From assembly GCA_019614645.1 (NCBI GenBank), contig JABWDB010000002.1:28757501-28821500 (forward strand): a stretch of 64,000 nucleotides of DNA. Direction: 5' to 3'. Below are positions 22,484-34,300 of this stretch, in pieces. Origin of the DNA: Stratiolaelaps scimitus (taxonomy: Eukaryota > Arthropoda > Arachnida > Mesostigmata > Laelapidae). The translations under genes and the position numbers were made by a program. How positions within the stretch are numbered: position 1 is the first letter of the stretch; each line of letters opens with the position of its first letter. Under the pieces are notes generated by a model, which made no database searches, was not told where the DNA came from, and saw nothing but the letters and a program-made list of their open reading frames with translations.

Positions 22484-22795
22484 CAACAGCACGTAATATT
22501 TAAGTAAGCTCCAACTATGCAAGCTCAATTTGCTTCTTTCAAAGAGGGAGCGCGGGTATTGGGTGTCAGGAAAGTTATCATAGTTTCCTATCGCATATTT
22601 GATCTAAAGTGTTAAGCGGAACTATTGTGAAAAACTTGGTATTGTGTCTTGGATTACATATGACCTAATACAGTTTAGTACAAATACAACAGTATATAAT
22701 ATTAAAACATACTTTGACGAAATATGCGTAGAAAAGACATATTCCCAATGTAGGCCACGGCGAATCCATTAGTGGCCATGACGAAGTTCGAGGAT
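20705..22795 (-). CDS. ELOVL: ELOVL-family very-long-chain fatty acid elongase (3' three exons; first coding exon not found)
   Basis: ELOVL enzymes catalyse the condensation of malonyl-CoA with a long-chain acyl-CoA in the ER membrane. Exons 22795-22713, 21991-21803 and 21517-20705 join in phase and encode about 361 residues. All signatures are present: DPRT near the start, KFIEFADT (KxxExxDT), HVIHH (HxxHH catalytic box), NSLVHVLMYFYY (NxxxHxxMYxYY) and TSFQMVQ (TxxQxxQ). Hydrophobic segments fit a multi-pass protein. The last 105 residues or so form an unusually long polar Asn/Gly-rich tail ending RVRKAE. The fine class is uncertain; the motifs look more like the ELOVL1/4/7 type than the ELOVL2/5 PUFA type. 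The short first exon before the DPRT codon (split after G) is missing. A minus-strand ATG exon around 23110-23166 was considered and rejected because it has no suitable donor. Confidence 0.9.
21803..21991 (-). CDS. ELOVL: ELOVL middle exon
   Basis: This 189-nt exon has phase 0 at both ends (acceptor GTTTCAG, donor GTAAGC). It encodes VLGPRLMKNREPMNIRWLM, a transmembrane stretch, and CQPVDYSDS, the luminal loop motif (CQPVDYS) common to ELOVL proteins. Confidence 0.92.
22453..22482. repeat. (TA)n microsatellite
   Basis: About fifteen uninterrupted TA units in the ELOVL intron between the DPRT exon and the middle exon. Confidence 0.9.
22713..22795 (-). CDS. ELOVL: ELOVL exon with DPRT motif
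   Basis: The 83-nt exon follows TTTTTACAG and ends at GTATGT. It encodes (D)PRTSSWPLMDSPWPTLGI and continues to FYAYFVK, a typical first-helix segment of elongases. It has no ATG in frame and was recovered by reading all frames. It enters in phase 1 and leaves in phase 0. Confidence 0.88.
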
Positions 22796-24301
22796 CTGTA
22801 AAAAAACACTGACGTATCAATCGTTGTGAAGATACTCCTTATCCTAACACTATACTTGTAATTTGGGTCAAGAGAACGACAACGTAACACCAAATACTAA
22901 CTCCAGGAAGCCCTGGAAGTTCCATAATTTTCAAAACAAGTTAATTATAGACTAAAAGAAACGAGGCTTTCACAGACAGTTGATAATACATTTAGGTAAG
23001 ATACTCTTGGTGGGATTTCACATTTCACAGATGTGTACATCACATGATACCAAAAGAAGGAAATGCGGGTCCTTAATATACATAAAGTGTAGCCTAAATG
23101 ACAACAAGACTTCCTTGGAGCCGGAGGTCGATTAAAGAAATAGAACCACTCTAGTACGTTGCCCATCGAGAATTTAAAGGGAATTCCACAATTTATTATA
23201 TTTGTAAAAATACAGTAAACTTCTTAGCGTAGGCATCCAAGTTTATATTTCGTTGAAAAACATTTAAATGGCTTTTTCCGTTTCCAAAATAACAATAACG
23301 TTTGGTGAAACCCACGTATCTAGTAATTCAGTAAGTTGTTTCGTTTCGCAGAGTTAGGTGAATCTATACGGATTTGGATACGTTTGGTCACCCTTACCTT
23401 GCTCGAAATATCCATCTACATAACATTTACATGCCTGGTGAATTTGATAACTTCTTGCCGCTTATCAGACATAAGGCAGAGACCAAAGAGTAAAGTATCT
23501 TATATCAAACACTATAGAATAAACTGGCTTGGTAAATTAATGGAATAAGACGTGCCTGTACGTGTTGCAAGTCGTCGTTCCCTCTTGCGGATATTACACT
23601 TGGATGACGTCAGTAGACTCAAATTAAATTTTCAGTATTTACCAATGCGAGATAACTTAAATTCGAATCGATATCAGAGGTTTCAACCATCGAACAATTA
23701 ATTTGTTGTATCTTCTTTAACCAGCACGAATGCCATGCTCTACTGCCAACAAATTGTGTGAAATGTCTGCAAGGCGTGGAATTCATTACATCGTTTGACT
23801 AGTATGGTGTAAAACTTCGAAGAACACTCAATAAAGAAAAATGTTGAATTTCAATGATGACATTCATTGTGATTCATTATACCTGGTGCGACCCATCTTT
23901 GTAACATTTTGTCCATCTTCTAAGATAAATGCTTTATTTCATAAAGGATGGGTTGGAGCTTAGCTCCTTCAGTCTGTCGGGACCCATTCTAATAGTTGTA
24001 GGTGCGGGGAAAGGTACAATGTCGTGCACGCCGCCAAAACAGCGGCGGCACTCCTCGATGACCCAGGAAGACTGACTCCACCCTCCACCATAGAGCACAA
24101 AAAGCAGCAACGAGACCCCACAAGGCATGACCCCGTGTTATCCAATGCCAACGCATGAGGTTCCGTCTTGCTCTCTTCCTCGTGGCATAATCCTATACAC
24201 GTTTCCCTGTTAGGGGAAGTGGAACAAGTAAAAATATTAGCAAGGGCTATTTCCCTCCAATAGAGGAATTCCTATATACTAGCATGAAAGACAAAATGTT
24301 A

Positions 24302-24323
24302 ATATATATATATATATATATAT
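24302..24323. repeat. (TA)n microsatellite
   Basis: About eleven uninterrupted TA units. Confidence 0.9.
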
Positions 24324-25623
24324 AACAAGTAAAATCAATAAATCCACATCATTGCAAAGTGAGCCCGCATCTTAAAAATATTTTTATGGAAAAACAACAC
24401 TCCGGATATATATACTTTGATTCAAGTAAAGTGACTTTAAGATGAGACAGAGGGATCCAAATCCGGGATATCAGTGTGAGGTGGCAGATATCAGGGGGAA
24501 ATCAGGAATATCAGTGGGACACCTTATACGTTCTGAGCAGCATGGACAAGCAATAATTGGTGTCCTTAACGATTAGGGTAATGGCTGCGGGTTGACATAT
24601 GTCTGGTAATAGGCCAACTCTAAGATGGGATAGTTGTGGATTTGATATTTGCACAACAGAAATAGGCTAAGCACGTTGCGGAAATGTTGCTCTCCAAAAT
24701 GTTTCTCACTGCGGTCGGCCAGTGATTACTGTTGTCGATTAAATCAAGGTTTTAATCGACTCTGACCGGCATTTGGCAATTATATCGGACACAATATTAG
24801 CAAATCAACTGAGGCATTTACAGAAGCTTGGGATAGGACGTAAGCTTCCGCCAGGATAACGCTGGACCACCCGTTTCTTTGATGACCCTGCAAAGATGAT
24901 TGGGATGCTTTCGTGCACTTCGCCTCCTATTTTTTACAATGGCGGTAGTGACACGCCGTCGTTGTAACAATGCAGGGTCGAGATAGCCTAGAACTCGCGC
25001 CTTCAGATTATCATTTGCTCCGGGCGCTACAGAACAGTTCGAATAATCAAACCTTCAGTTCTTGGACATATTCGAAAGACACCTTGGATGATTTCTTTGT
25101 CCACAGACAATAAACGCACTTTATTCAAAGGTAGGTGTGTACAATAAGCAGTCACAAAAACAAACAAGTGTACTGATGTGGTGTCGCAGTGTTATTATAG
25201 GTCAGTTGCGCAAAGCACGACAAATACGCCATGCAAACAAGTCGTTTACTGACAACATACTTAATGGATTCAAATCGCTCTTAAATAAACGTTTTGGGTT
25301 TGAAATGTACTCGATTTTCGCTAGAGACTTATGCATAAGTACAATGCCTTTCTGCGGTTGCGTTTTTCTTTAGTACGCCAATTATAGTCGTTGTAGTAAA
25401 AATTACCCTGCTCGTTTATTCTCGATATTCGGGATTGTTGTTAACAAACTCCTTCTATCAGGATGAAGATAAAGGGTCCATGTCCACCTAAAGTCTCAAA
25501 TACAAGTGGATTTAGCAACTGAGTCAGCTGCAAATCGCGATATTCCTTTAACTTGGCTTCCTCTGGACGCGTTGCCGCGTATCCGGGGTTATTAGGGGAG
25601 TGACTGGCATATGACTCAAGAGG

Positions 25624-25850
25624 TTAGAGTGTCAGACAGCCGTGTCGTTCCACAGTGGATATGTAATCCGGTGGTAAGGCAGAGAGTAAGTCAATCTGGG
25701 CGTAGACCATTCCCTCTGTGGTGGGGCTAGTGGTTCCCTCGTGCGAGGAATGTCGCCTGTCCAAAGCTCCCGTGTAAAAGTATCGTGGTGTGACACGGGT
25801 GACGTCCTGCATTGTGCTCACATGAGGCAGGCGCAGGCTTTCTCTGCATC
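25624..25850 (-). CDS. candidate terminal exon, unrecognised product
   Basis: The frame is open on the minus strand from an AG acceptor-like ATGCAG (about 25851) to TAG at 25624, about 75 codons. It is GC-richer than its flanks and reads like protein (VTRVTPRYFYTGALDRRHSS, then IDLLSALPPDYISTVERHGC). No family was recognised and no upstream exon was found, so it could be a chance open frame. Confidence 0.2.
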
Positions 25851-26144
25851 ATTTGGTGTCCCTGCCACTAGAGTTAGTTCAAGCTAGTTCTAGCCCTTAG
25901 CTCTCCACGGAAACGCGATCAACTATGTCTGTCTTGTTCAAGGCACCTAGCTTAATGCCTGAGAAATAGACATGTATATCCGAGGGAAAACCGTCAAATC
26001 TGGAGCTGAATTCGTTTTGCAAGAGTATTTCTTCAACTACTTTTCTAAAAAGTTCACGTTAATAACGTTGACGCATCTTGTGAATACAACCAAAGCAGCG
26101 AAGGCACAACAAGATCGGTTTCGTTTGGTTAAAATATCAACAAT

Positions 26145-26174
26145 GAGCACGGTACATCGGCATGTACCGTGCTC
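26145..26174. repeat. perfect 13-bp hairpin with 4-nt loop
   Basis: GAGCACGGTACAT is followed by CGGC and then its exact reverse complement ATGTACCGTGCTC. The stem has no mismatch. No U-tract or protein context explains it. Confidence 0.8.
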
Positions 26175-28082
26175 GTCGTGTAAAACGCTTATTAATCCAG
26201 AAGGGTCGATTAATAACTATTTGAGTCATTGAGCCAACGATATTTCTAATAAAGATTGGTATTTTCTTCGAGTTGACATAAAAGTTAAACCCCTATTGTG
26301 GATACCATTGACGCCTTGGATCAGACCTCAATTATTTTCCCTCTATTCAGCCTTCTTGGATTAACAACAGGTTCCCAAAGACAGTCCGATGTGCTCACAC
26401 TTCCACACTTCCAAATTGCTGCGCAGCATGATCGTAACAAATAGAAGAGTCAATTATAGATACTATACTTCAGCAGGTGAGACAATAAACGAAGTATATA
26501 ACCGCACAAATAACAAACATCAACGTTGAGTGAACGAGTAGTTTGAGCGTCGGTCGTCCGTGTCATTATGGACTCTTTTAATGGCAAACACAAGCCATTA
26601 TGTTTCAATATTATCTACAAGAGCTATAACGAGAGCGAGGGATATGTAGGTAGTGTTGCCTTGCCGGCTACTGATGTCAAACACGTGTATCTTTCTGCCT
26701 ATTTGTCGGTTTGGTCGCATGCTTATTTTCATTCCATTGAATGTCACCAAGAGAGATGATCGGCACGGCGGCAGCATAGACACGTCATCGTCATTCACGT
26801 CATGCGGACCCTTGAATGGCTGGTGCTAGCTGTTTTTGAATAAAAGGGTGGCACGCAGAAGTTAGTTGCTTTGATTATAATCATTGTGGCTCTCAGTGGG
26901 TGAAACCCAAATACTGTTTAAGTGTCTAATAGCCACCAGAAGGCATCACCTCTAATTCATTTAGACATCTAAAACAAACCAATATTCTGTTTGACCATAC
27001 CTGTTGTACAGATACTGGCAGACTTAGCAAACATTTGTATATATCATTGAGCTCACAATTACTCTAAACGTTATTCATAGCTGACCCTCATCTTGAGGTT
27101 TTGTATAAGAAACTATGTAACAGCCGGACAATCTAAACCGCAACCCAGTTATTTATTTACCCTAAACTATATCTTTTCGCCTTGACTTATACATGCTTAA
27201 TTCTTAATTAATGGCCGCTTTCATAAAGGATATATCGGTATATTGAACTTATCCATAGAGGAATTTGCAACATTCTATGGTAATTATATAGCCAAATTAA
27301 TCTCTCGTCACAAATACTGACGGTCGAAACAAAAGAAGCAACGCAGTGAATCGACTGATTGAAGACTTGTTTTCAGAGATAAGAAAAGCTGAGACACAAT
27401 ACTCCATGGAGCTCGAAGGACTAAGACCTCAGGCTTACAGAAAGGCTTAAATATAATATATAAATGTAGGTTATGCCAATCTCTTGCAACGTGCTGTTGG
27501 TGCCTCAAGTATCTTAGACTTCCGTGCGCTCTTCACTTTGATAACAACACTGTTAAATGCGAAAATAAAAGGTGAAGGCCGAAAACGAAACTCAATGGCA
27601 GCTTTTACCTAATTCTTTGCAGGGTTTATCCCTTGGTTTTTAAAAGACCCTCTTTCATAACATTTCCTAATGCCCCCGAACAACATCGAAGTCGCAAATT
27701 GGTACGTATAAGCAATCTTCTTTAGAGAGGTGTAGCGTTTTGCGGGGCTCGAGCCTGCGGCTCCTGTCATTTTCACCCAGAAAGATTTGAAAATGCATAC
27801 CTTTCGTACAGAACTGAGTTTAGCAAGGAGAAATACCATCCATGGGCATATGCAGATACCCCACGGCAAACATTTAGAAGAACATGCTGAATTTGAAACT
27901 ATGTTAGATAAGAATTCGAGGTATCTTGCAGGCATTTAAGTTAGAGGCGCGGTGTAAATAGGTGAGGGCCGGGATGCTTATGTTGGCACGGGGGACATCC
28001 CATCGCCTAGATACGCAGTTTATTGTATTGCTGGCATACACTTTCGAGTGCTGCACATCCCTTACTAGGTCAGGAGACCATA

Positions 28083-29083
28083 CCGGACACCAATGCTGGA
28101 ATCTGGGGAGAACAGTTGGATATCTGACTACCTATGTAACCGCTCATTTTGTGTACGTGTAAAAAACAGTATTAGTAATTGCGGTGCCTGCCCCTCTGGG
28201 GTGCCTCAAGGTAGCTGCTTGGGACCCACATTATTTTGTATTTACATCTTAGACCTAAAAAACACTATTCCGCAGTCCATAACACATAAACTTTACGCGG
28301 ATGATCTTAAGCTTTACGGCCCGTCGAAGACCGAAACCGAAAGACGCGATCTGCAGAAAGCCGTTGATGCCATCTCAAGGTGGTGCTCCAAAAATGATAT
28401 GATTATATCCGTTCCTAAATGTGGCACATTATGTCTATCAGACCCTCACATATATACTCTTAACGCCCAGCCTATACCGATTGTGAAATGTATGAGGGAC
28501 CTGGGCGTGATGGTCTCACCGGACTTAGATTTTAACCTTCATATTACACAAGTCATTCAGTCCGCAACGTTAGTTTGTAACACACTATTTCGTTGTTTTA
28601 TTGTGAAAAGGCCGGAATTTTATATGCAGCTCTATAAGAGTTTAGTTATACCGAAATTTACATACTGCTGTGAAGTTTGGCGACCATATCTTAAGAAACA
28701 TTTAGATGCTATGGAACGAGTTCAATCAAAGTTCTTAACACGCGTCTCGCTTAGATGTGGCATCGATCGCTCGACTCTTACCTTACCTCCAATTACTGAC
28801 CTACACAAACAGGCAGATATGCGTTTTTACAAAAGGTTACTATCATCAAACTCGTATTATAAATATTTTAATGTCAGACAAAATAATCTGCGGAGTGGAC
28901 TAACCATATCAACAGTACAAATCGCCAGGACCGAAAGAGTCAATAATATGTTTTCATTTCGAGCGACACGAATGCTCAGAAACACTCATGCATATACTAT
29001 GCACTAACTAATTTTTGTACACCAAATGTAAAACCCCCTTTTGTTAATAAAGGTGTTTTTGAATTGAAAATTGAATTGAAAAA
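28083..29083 (+). mobile_element. 5'-truncated non-LTR retrotransposon (LINE) with RT domain and 3' tail
   Basis: A 304-codon frame (28093-29007) encodes the RT palm and thumb: SGVPQGSCLGPTLFCIYI, then the catalytic LYADDLKLYG, the post-catalytic MRDLGVMVS (KxLGV-type), and LYKSLVIPKFTYCCEVW. The N-terminal endonuclease and first RT blocks are absent, so the copy is 5' truncated as by abortive reverse transcription. The 3' end carries AATAAAGGTGTTTTTG and a GAATTGAAAATTGAATTG simple tail ending at about 29083. The long intact frame suggests fairly recent insertion. The clade (CR1/Jockey-like) is inferred from motifs. A second copy lies at 43322-43747. Confidence 0.85.
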
Positions 29084-30696
29084 CAAGACTCATGTAGAGT
29101 TCGACACATAAATCGGGGAGCTTAACTATAAAGCATCGGAAAATCGTGTTGCAGATGTGACCAAGTCAGTGATGCGGATGTCTAAATCCAGGTTTGCGGA
29201 GACCAAGGTACCAAAATCACGGAAATATTTGACCGCAGGAATTGCTTAATTATTTAGTGTATATTTGATGATGGATCCGTTTGAGGAGACAGACGCATAC
29301 TTTGGCACAAAAATCAGCATATCGTTTGCGGCACACCACTTTAGTATCATTGTTGCGGCGGTTCCGAAAATGTCCCTGTCGTGGATAGAATTTGGGAACA
29401 AATTTAGCAACCCCCATCGAAAGGCATGTTGGATTTTGTCGTTTAACCCGCTCGTTGCGAGAAATTACCGCAGGTAATCGACAATGAGTTTTTCTTTTTT
29501 ATGAGGTCGGTCTTCATCTTATATGGAACCGAGACCATGTTTCTAAGTGCTCTATCTCATATCTTTGATATCTCCATTCTATTCTAATTTACCTTTAGTT
29601 TTAAACACCAAATTTTCAAATTATCTCAATAGGCTAATTAGAATAACATGGGTATTCATACATTCTTACATGAACAGTAAGTAGTCTTGAAAATTCTAAC
29701 ATGGGGGGCCATTTAACTTGCAGAAATGTCCTGCAGCCGTTTCTATTTTAACCTCTTCACCCCATAAGGTTACTGTCCCTGTATGCAATGATAAATCTAT
29801 AAAAGGTTCTTCATGGGCTGTCCTTATTCATACCCTTATTTCTTTCAAAACGTGAGAAATTACTCAATGGGGAATAAATGAAAATCAGCAAGAGGCGCTA
29901 TTTAACCAGAGTCGGCGTCAGTGGATGCTCGATTCCAAAACCGAGGCAGCCATTCTCACGTTGGGGCGGGTGCGCTTCGATTGGCGGCACCTACCCTGCT
30001 GTCAAATGAATGTGGGTATTGGTTGATTGTGTGCCGAAAGTAAGTGAACTTCTCCAGTTTCGCGCTAGACAGCAACTAATGTAATGTTGTCCGAACGATC
30101 AAGAAATGAATGCTTAGACAAAATTACATTGATGAAAAGGTATTGTGACATACATTTTCGTAGAATTTAAGGTAGGGCTCCACTTACCTCCGCCACTAAG
30201 AGTTCTGTTGTACACATCTCGAGCTTCATGCAGCCACCTCCCTATAATTTCGAGGTCCATGGTTGAATTGCTGAGTGTGCTCGTCCTTACTTCACTCAAA
30301 CTCGTTCACAAATTGCACAGAACCACTGGAACACCAAGGACTAAACGTAACGCCCTTTGTTCTTGTGCTGTGAGTGCACTAAATGAGACTATGGATGCGA
30401 GCAGTCGATTGATCGAGGACAGCACTGGTCCACTAAATTACTGCTTATTATAATTTGCGCGAATCGTGTCCAACTTTAATAAATTTTACCATGAGTGGGA
30501 CCACAAGCTTCAATTTCCACCTGTGTTTCTCTTGATGCTATTTTTTGTTGGTGTGGCTGCTTGTTGCTGTTGTATTTGTTGTTGTTATGACAGCGCATCT
30601 GAGTAAATGACACTCCTTGATGGATGACGATGTTGTACAACCATCACTATAATGCTTTTATTTCACAATATCCGCGAATACTCTGATTAAATAACC
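29084..30696. other. intergenic, nothing recognised
   Basis: Short frames only, with no domain. Confidence 0.4.
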
Positions 30697-31330
30697 ACGA
30701 CGAATTTAGCCCAGCCAACAACAAGTCCAGCAGTGGAACACCGGCAGCAGACCGACAACCTCAACCAGAACGGCCCGCTTCCATTCACTGCTGCGTGCCG
30801 CGGCTTCTGACTACCTTCGATCACTGCTTTATCGTAGCTGTTGTAGCTGCCTCTGTAGCCGTTAAGGCAAAGCGTCTAAACCAGAGGAAGCACGGCTACC
30901 ACTTAGTATTCCACCAGCAACAGCAGCAGCACCCCAATGATCCAGCAGAGAACGAGCACTGCGCTATCCAGCCTGCGTCGTTGCTGTCACAAGCGCTACT
31001 GGTGGTAGAATCACAGCAGTTAGTCACGCAGACAGAGCGACAGAAATAGCGACTGACTGACTAAGTGAGCGACTGGCCGACGACGACAACAGCCACCATC
31101 AAAAAGAGAGATCTCACAAAGCACCAACCACCTAAAGAAAAAGAAGGCCCCAGAACTCCTCTCCTCCCACAATTTACAAAAGCAGCAGCAGAAGCCGCCG
31201 CCTTAACGAACAGCTTGCCAGCTATATCGTAGCCTAGCTAGAAGAAAGGAACAAGCGGCAGCACCCATATAGAAAAACACGCAACCTAAACGGCGCGGGC
31301 GGCGGCTAATGATGACTGTTGTCTACCGAT
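30697..31330. other. CAG/CAA-rich, GC-richer island; possible promoter or 5'UTR exon
   Basis: It is markedly richer in CAGCAG and CAACAA words, GC and AGC repeats than the flanks, e.g. CAGCAACAGCAGCAGCACCC near 30916. An 84-codon plus frame at 30795 contains a short Gln run, but it lacks a domain and splice partners. Arthropod developmental genes often have leaders of this kind; no gene can be attached to it here. Confidence 0.25.
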
Positions 31331-34300
31331 GATCCTGCTGAATGGATCTACCAGCGCACTAACAGGGCGATCCACGCTCCGCAATTCCGACAGACAGGCA
31401 ATATCAATTAACTAGGACACTGCTCGTCAGCGGTTGGTTCTGATAATTATCATTCGCTCATAACATTCACGCATAATTATCATTTCTCTTGGTTTCCAAC
31501 TTCAAGAAGTTACTGAAGGCTGGACAGATCAGGAAGCCAAATACTTCGCAGTTTTTTCAAGTTAGTCACTCCTAGCCCATTAGGGAATTAGTAATAAATA
31601 ATGGAGAAGTTACCTGAAATACTTACTTTCTCTCTTCGTGTCCATTTGTTATCTGGTTACACGAAAAGGCTGGGCTGTCAAAGAGTCAATGTAGACACAG
31701 TTTACATCATACTCGAATTTATCAAGACGACCAAGAACGTAATTTCGTTCACCTCTCCCTCCTCAAAACTGCAAACAGTAGACATTCATAGCTTCATACC
31801 ATTCAGTATGGTCCAGAATCCACTAAGAGCCAATACGCTTTCTAAGACACGTTGCCCGTGGCGCAGTGAGAACCGGTGCGAATATATGTCTTACTTGTGG
31901 AGAATATTATAATTATTTACCCTCGTTCAATGTAAATGCGTTGTGAAATTATAAGTGAATTTGATGTCCTCTTCACCCCGCCACCAAAGAGTTCAGAAAA
32001 AATTGATGGCAAAATGCACGGAATATCATTATACAATGCGGCTCTATTTATGGAATATGTTGCGTAACACGCGAATTACTTCAAGCTTCGTTTCAACGAC
32101 AGCGTATATGTCCACATTGCCTCGTTCACTTATGCATTCACATTTTAGTTATGCATTAGATTTAATGGTAATTCAATCCATCATTTACCAAAGCACAAAA
32201 CTACTCTCCAACGTATAACGACGACCTATCGCGCTTAATATGCTACAATATTTCCAATGGTATTTAGAATAATCTGCACATTAGTTTAATTTCTTGCATT
32301 TGAGTGCAAGTGAAGGATGTTCACCATGGTTACTTGCATATGGTACTTGGGTATACAATGAGTCCGTGTGTTGTACATGGCCGATGTCTAGTGCACTTCG
32401 TCGTCACTTTATTGGTTGAGAGTTACAGTTGTCTTGTTGCAGTCTACTTATTTTGTCATCCACGTCAACCCTGCACTGGATCGGCCCACTTTCATGGAGA
32501 TTGGAATGTCTTTGGTGGTAACCGTGCGTTTGAAGAAAATTTCCTCCTCTAAAAAATAAAAAAGTCTACTTGTTTTATTCTGAGTTTTACAATTACCACG
32601 TTCTTCCACTGAAATGTTCCATTACTTCCATAAACTTGCTGCAGTTGGCCCTTTACCATTTTCCAATTATTATAGTGATTTGATTCCTTAATGTTGCATC
32701 CAGCTTTGCTTAAACTCGACCCGCTTGATTAAATTTACCACATGGTTCAGCTATCTATATATATTTATTCAAACATACAGTAGTTAGGAATCAGTTCTAG
32801 GGATTAGGCAGCTAACTTGTTTCGCGAACTTCGTACTTTCGCTGGGGGTATTCCAGCAACATCGTTTCCTTACTGCAGCAGTTATTCTATTTCTTATTCC
32901 AAATTTTCAGATGCTTTGTTTAAATGAACCCGTTATCCCATTGCACATGTGGTACGTCAAGGTAAAACTGACCTATACTACCAAATATCTCATATATACT
33001 CAGATAAATCTTTCTCCACCTGTATAAACCGTTGTTGTTATTTTTGTTGTTGTTGTTGGATTAACAGATTCGATCCGTTGATACGACAGACCTAACCTAA
33101 ACTATAGTTCGGGTGCCGACCAGCTCGGTCACAGCTACGCTGAAACCTAACTGCACCTGTAGTTCACTTATTCTCTTTGTTCCTCACGTTTACAATACGA
33201 TTTAAATGCACGCAAGCAATTCAGGAGTGAAAACATCGGCATGTTTATACATATTTCAACTATTTTATTTCTGGATGCAGCGTCATATTGGTATATATCC
33301 GTGTAGTGAATATATTGTATATACGGAATATCGAAATATATCTCTTCATAAACTTAAGCTGTGTAGGTTCGCGGGACTCGTCCACTGGATGCAGCCCCGG
33401 CGGATCCATTCGAAAGATCCTATGGCAACATCTTAGCACCGTCATCAATCGCAATCGCCAACCATCGAAGAAGGTCGAACTAAGCTGCACGATTTCTCAA
33501 AACCTCAAACACTCCGTTTTCGGGTTGATTAGGAGGTGGCTTTTTAAGCGGACACTGTTTCGGTAAATGAAGTTGGGCTCTATTAATTCCAAACACAATA
33601 TACTTATCACTTTCAGCCAATTACCAGGTAGCCTTTCTATAATTCGACTTCTTTACCGAAACAACTCTGAGAGAATCGCACCTTTTTCTGTAGTAAGAGC
33701 ACTCCCACATAAATAAGCTTCCTCTCAAGAGTGCTTCAGTTTAGTAATTTGAATATTTGGGTCCTTTCAGCGCTATTGAAATACTATACACCAAATGTTG
33801 TCGACTTTTAGTGTTATTCAAGAAGAATACATTTAGTGTCTGATGTTGACCACATTATCAGTTACTTAATAGACTCGTTACATATCTGCATGTAGAGTTA
33901 CGGCAATCCTTTGGGATACGACTTCCATACATGGTCATCGTGTATTATTATTATCTTAATCAAAATAGTGATTAATGTGTATCGACATAATGTTGGCGAT
34001 GATCATAATAAGAACCGCAATATACTCCAATGATGACCGTATTAACAGTTCATTAATGGCGATGGTGACATATAATGAAAAATGATTTTCTCGCTTTTAT
34101 AATCTAATAGTATTTAATGGGTATGAAGTACACATTTATGATACCAATGATTCATATAATTCGTCATTATCAACATCATATATGATTAGTAATCATAATA
34201 ATAGGTATGATGATTGTTGTGGAGACAACAAAGTAGGAACGTACGATGATTTGGTCTAAATGTCTATTTCTCAGTTGGTTATTTCCTCAGAAAGGAGAAT

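Larger units (their letters stand above)
22800..28082. other. intergenic or upstream ELOVL intron; no confident gene
   Basis: No supported gene was found. The first ELOVL exon should lie on the minus strand somewhere above 22795. Notable local items are a GC-rich island at about 23940-24150, a (TA)n tract at 24302-24323, a candidate exon at 25624-25850 and a perfect hairpin at 26145-26174. Confidence 0.35.

Noticed and set aside
23110..23166. Minus-strand ATG exon (MGNVLEWFYFFNRPP) as the ELOVL first exon
   Set aside because: No donor leaves the required single G before GT, and the residues do not clearly match an elongase N-terminus.
23940..24150. GC-rich island with two open minus-strand frames and a following AATAAA
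   Set aside because: Two frames open at once and no recognisable product; it could be repeat debris, but there is nothing firm to call.
27609..27935. 108-codon minus-strand open frame, with a T-arm-like GGGCTCGAGCC near 27736
   Set aside because: No recognisable protein, and no full tRNA cloverleaf can be built around it.
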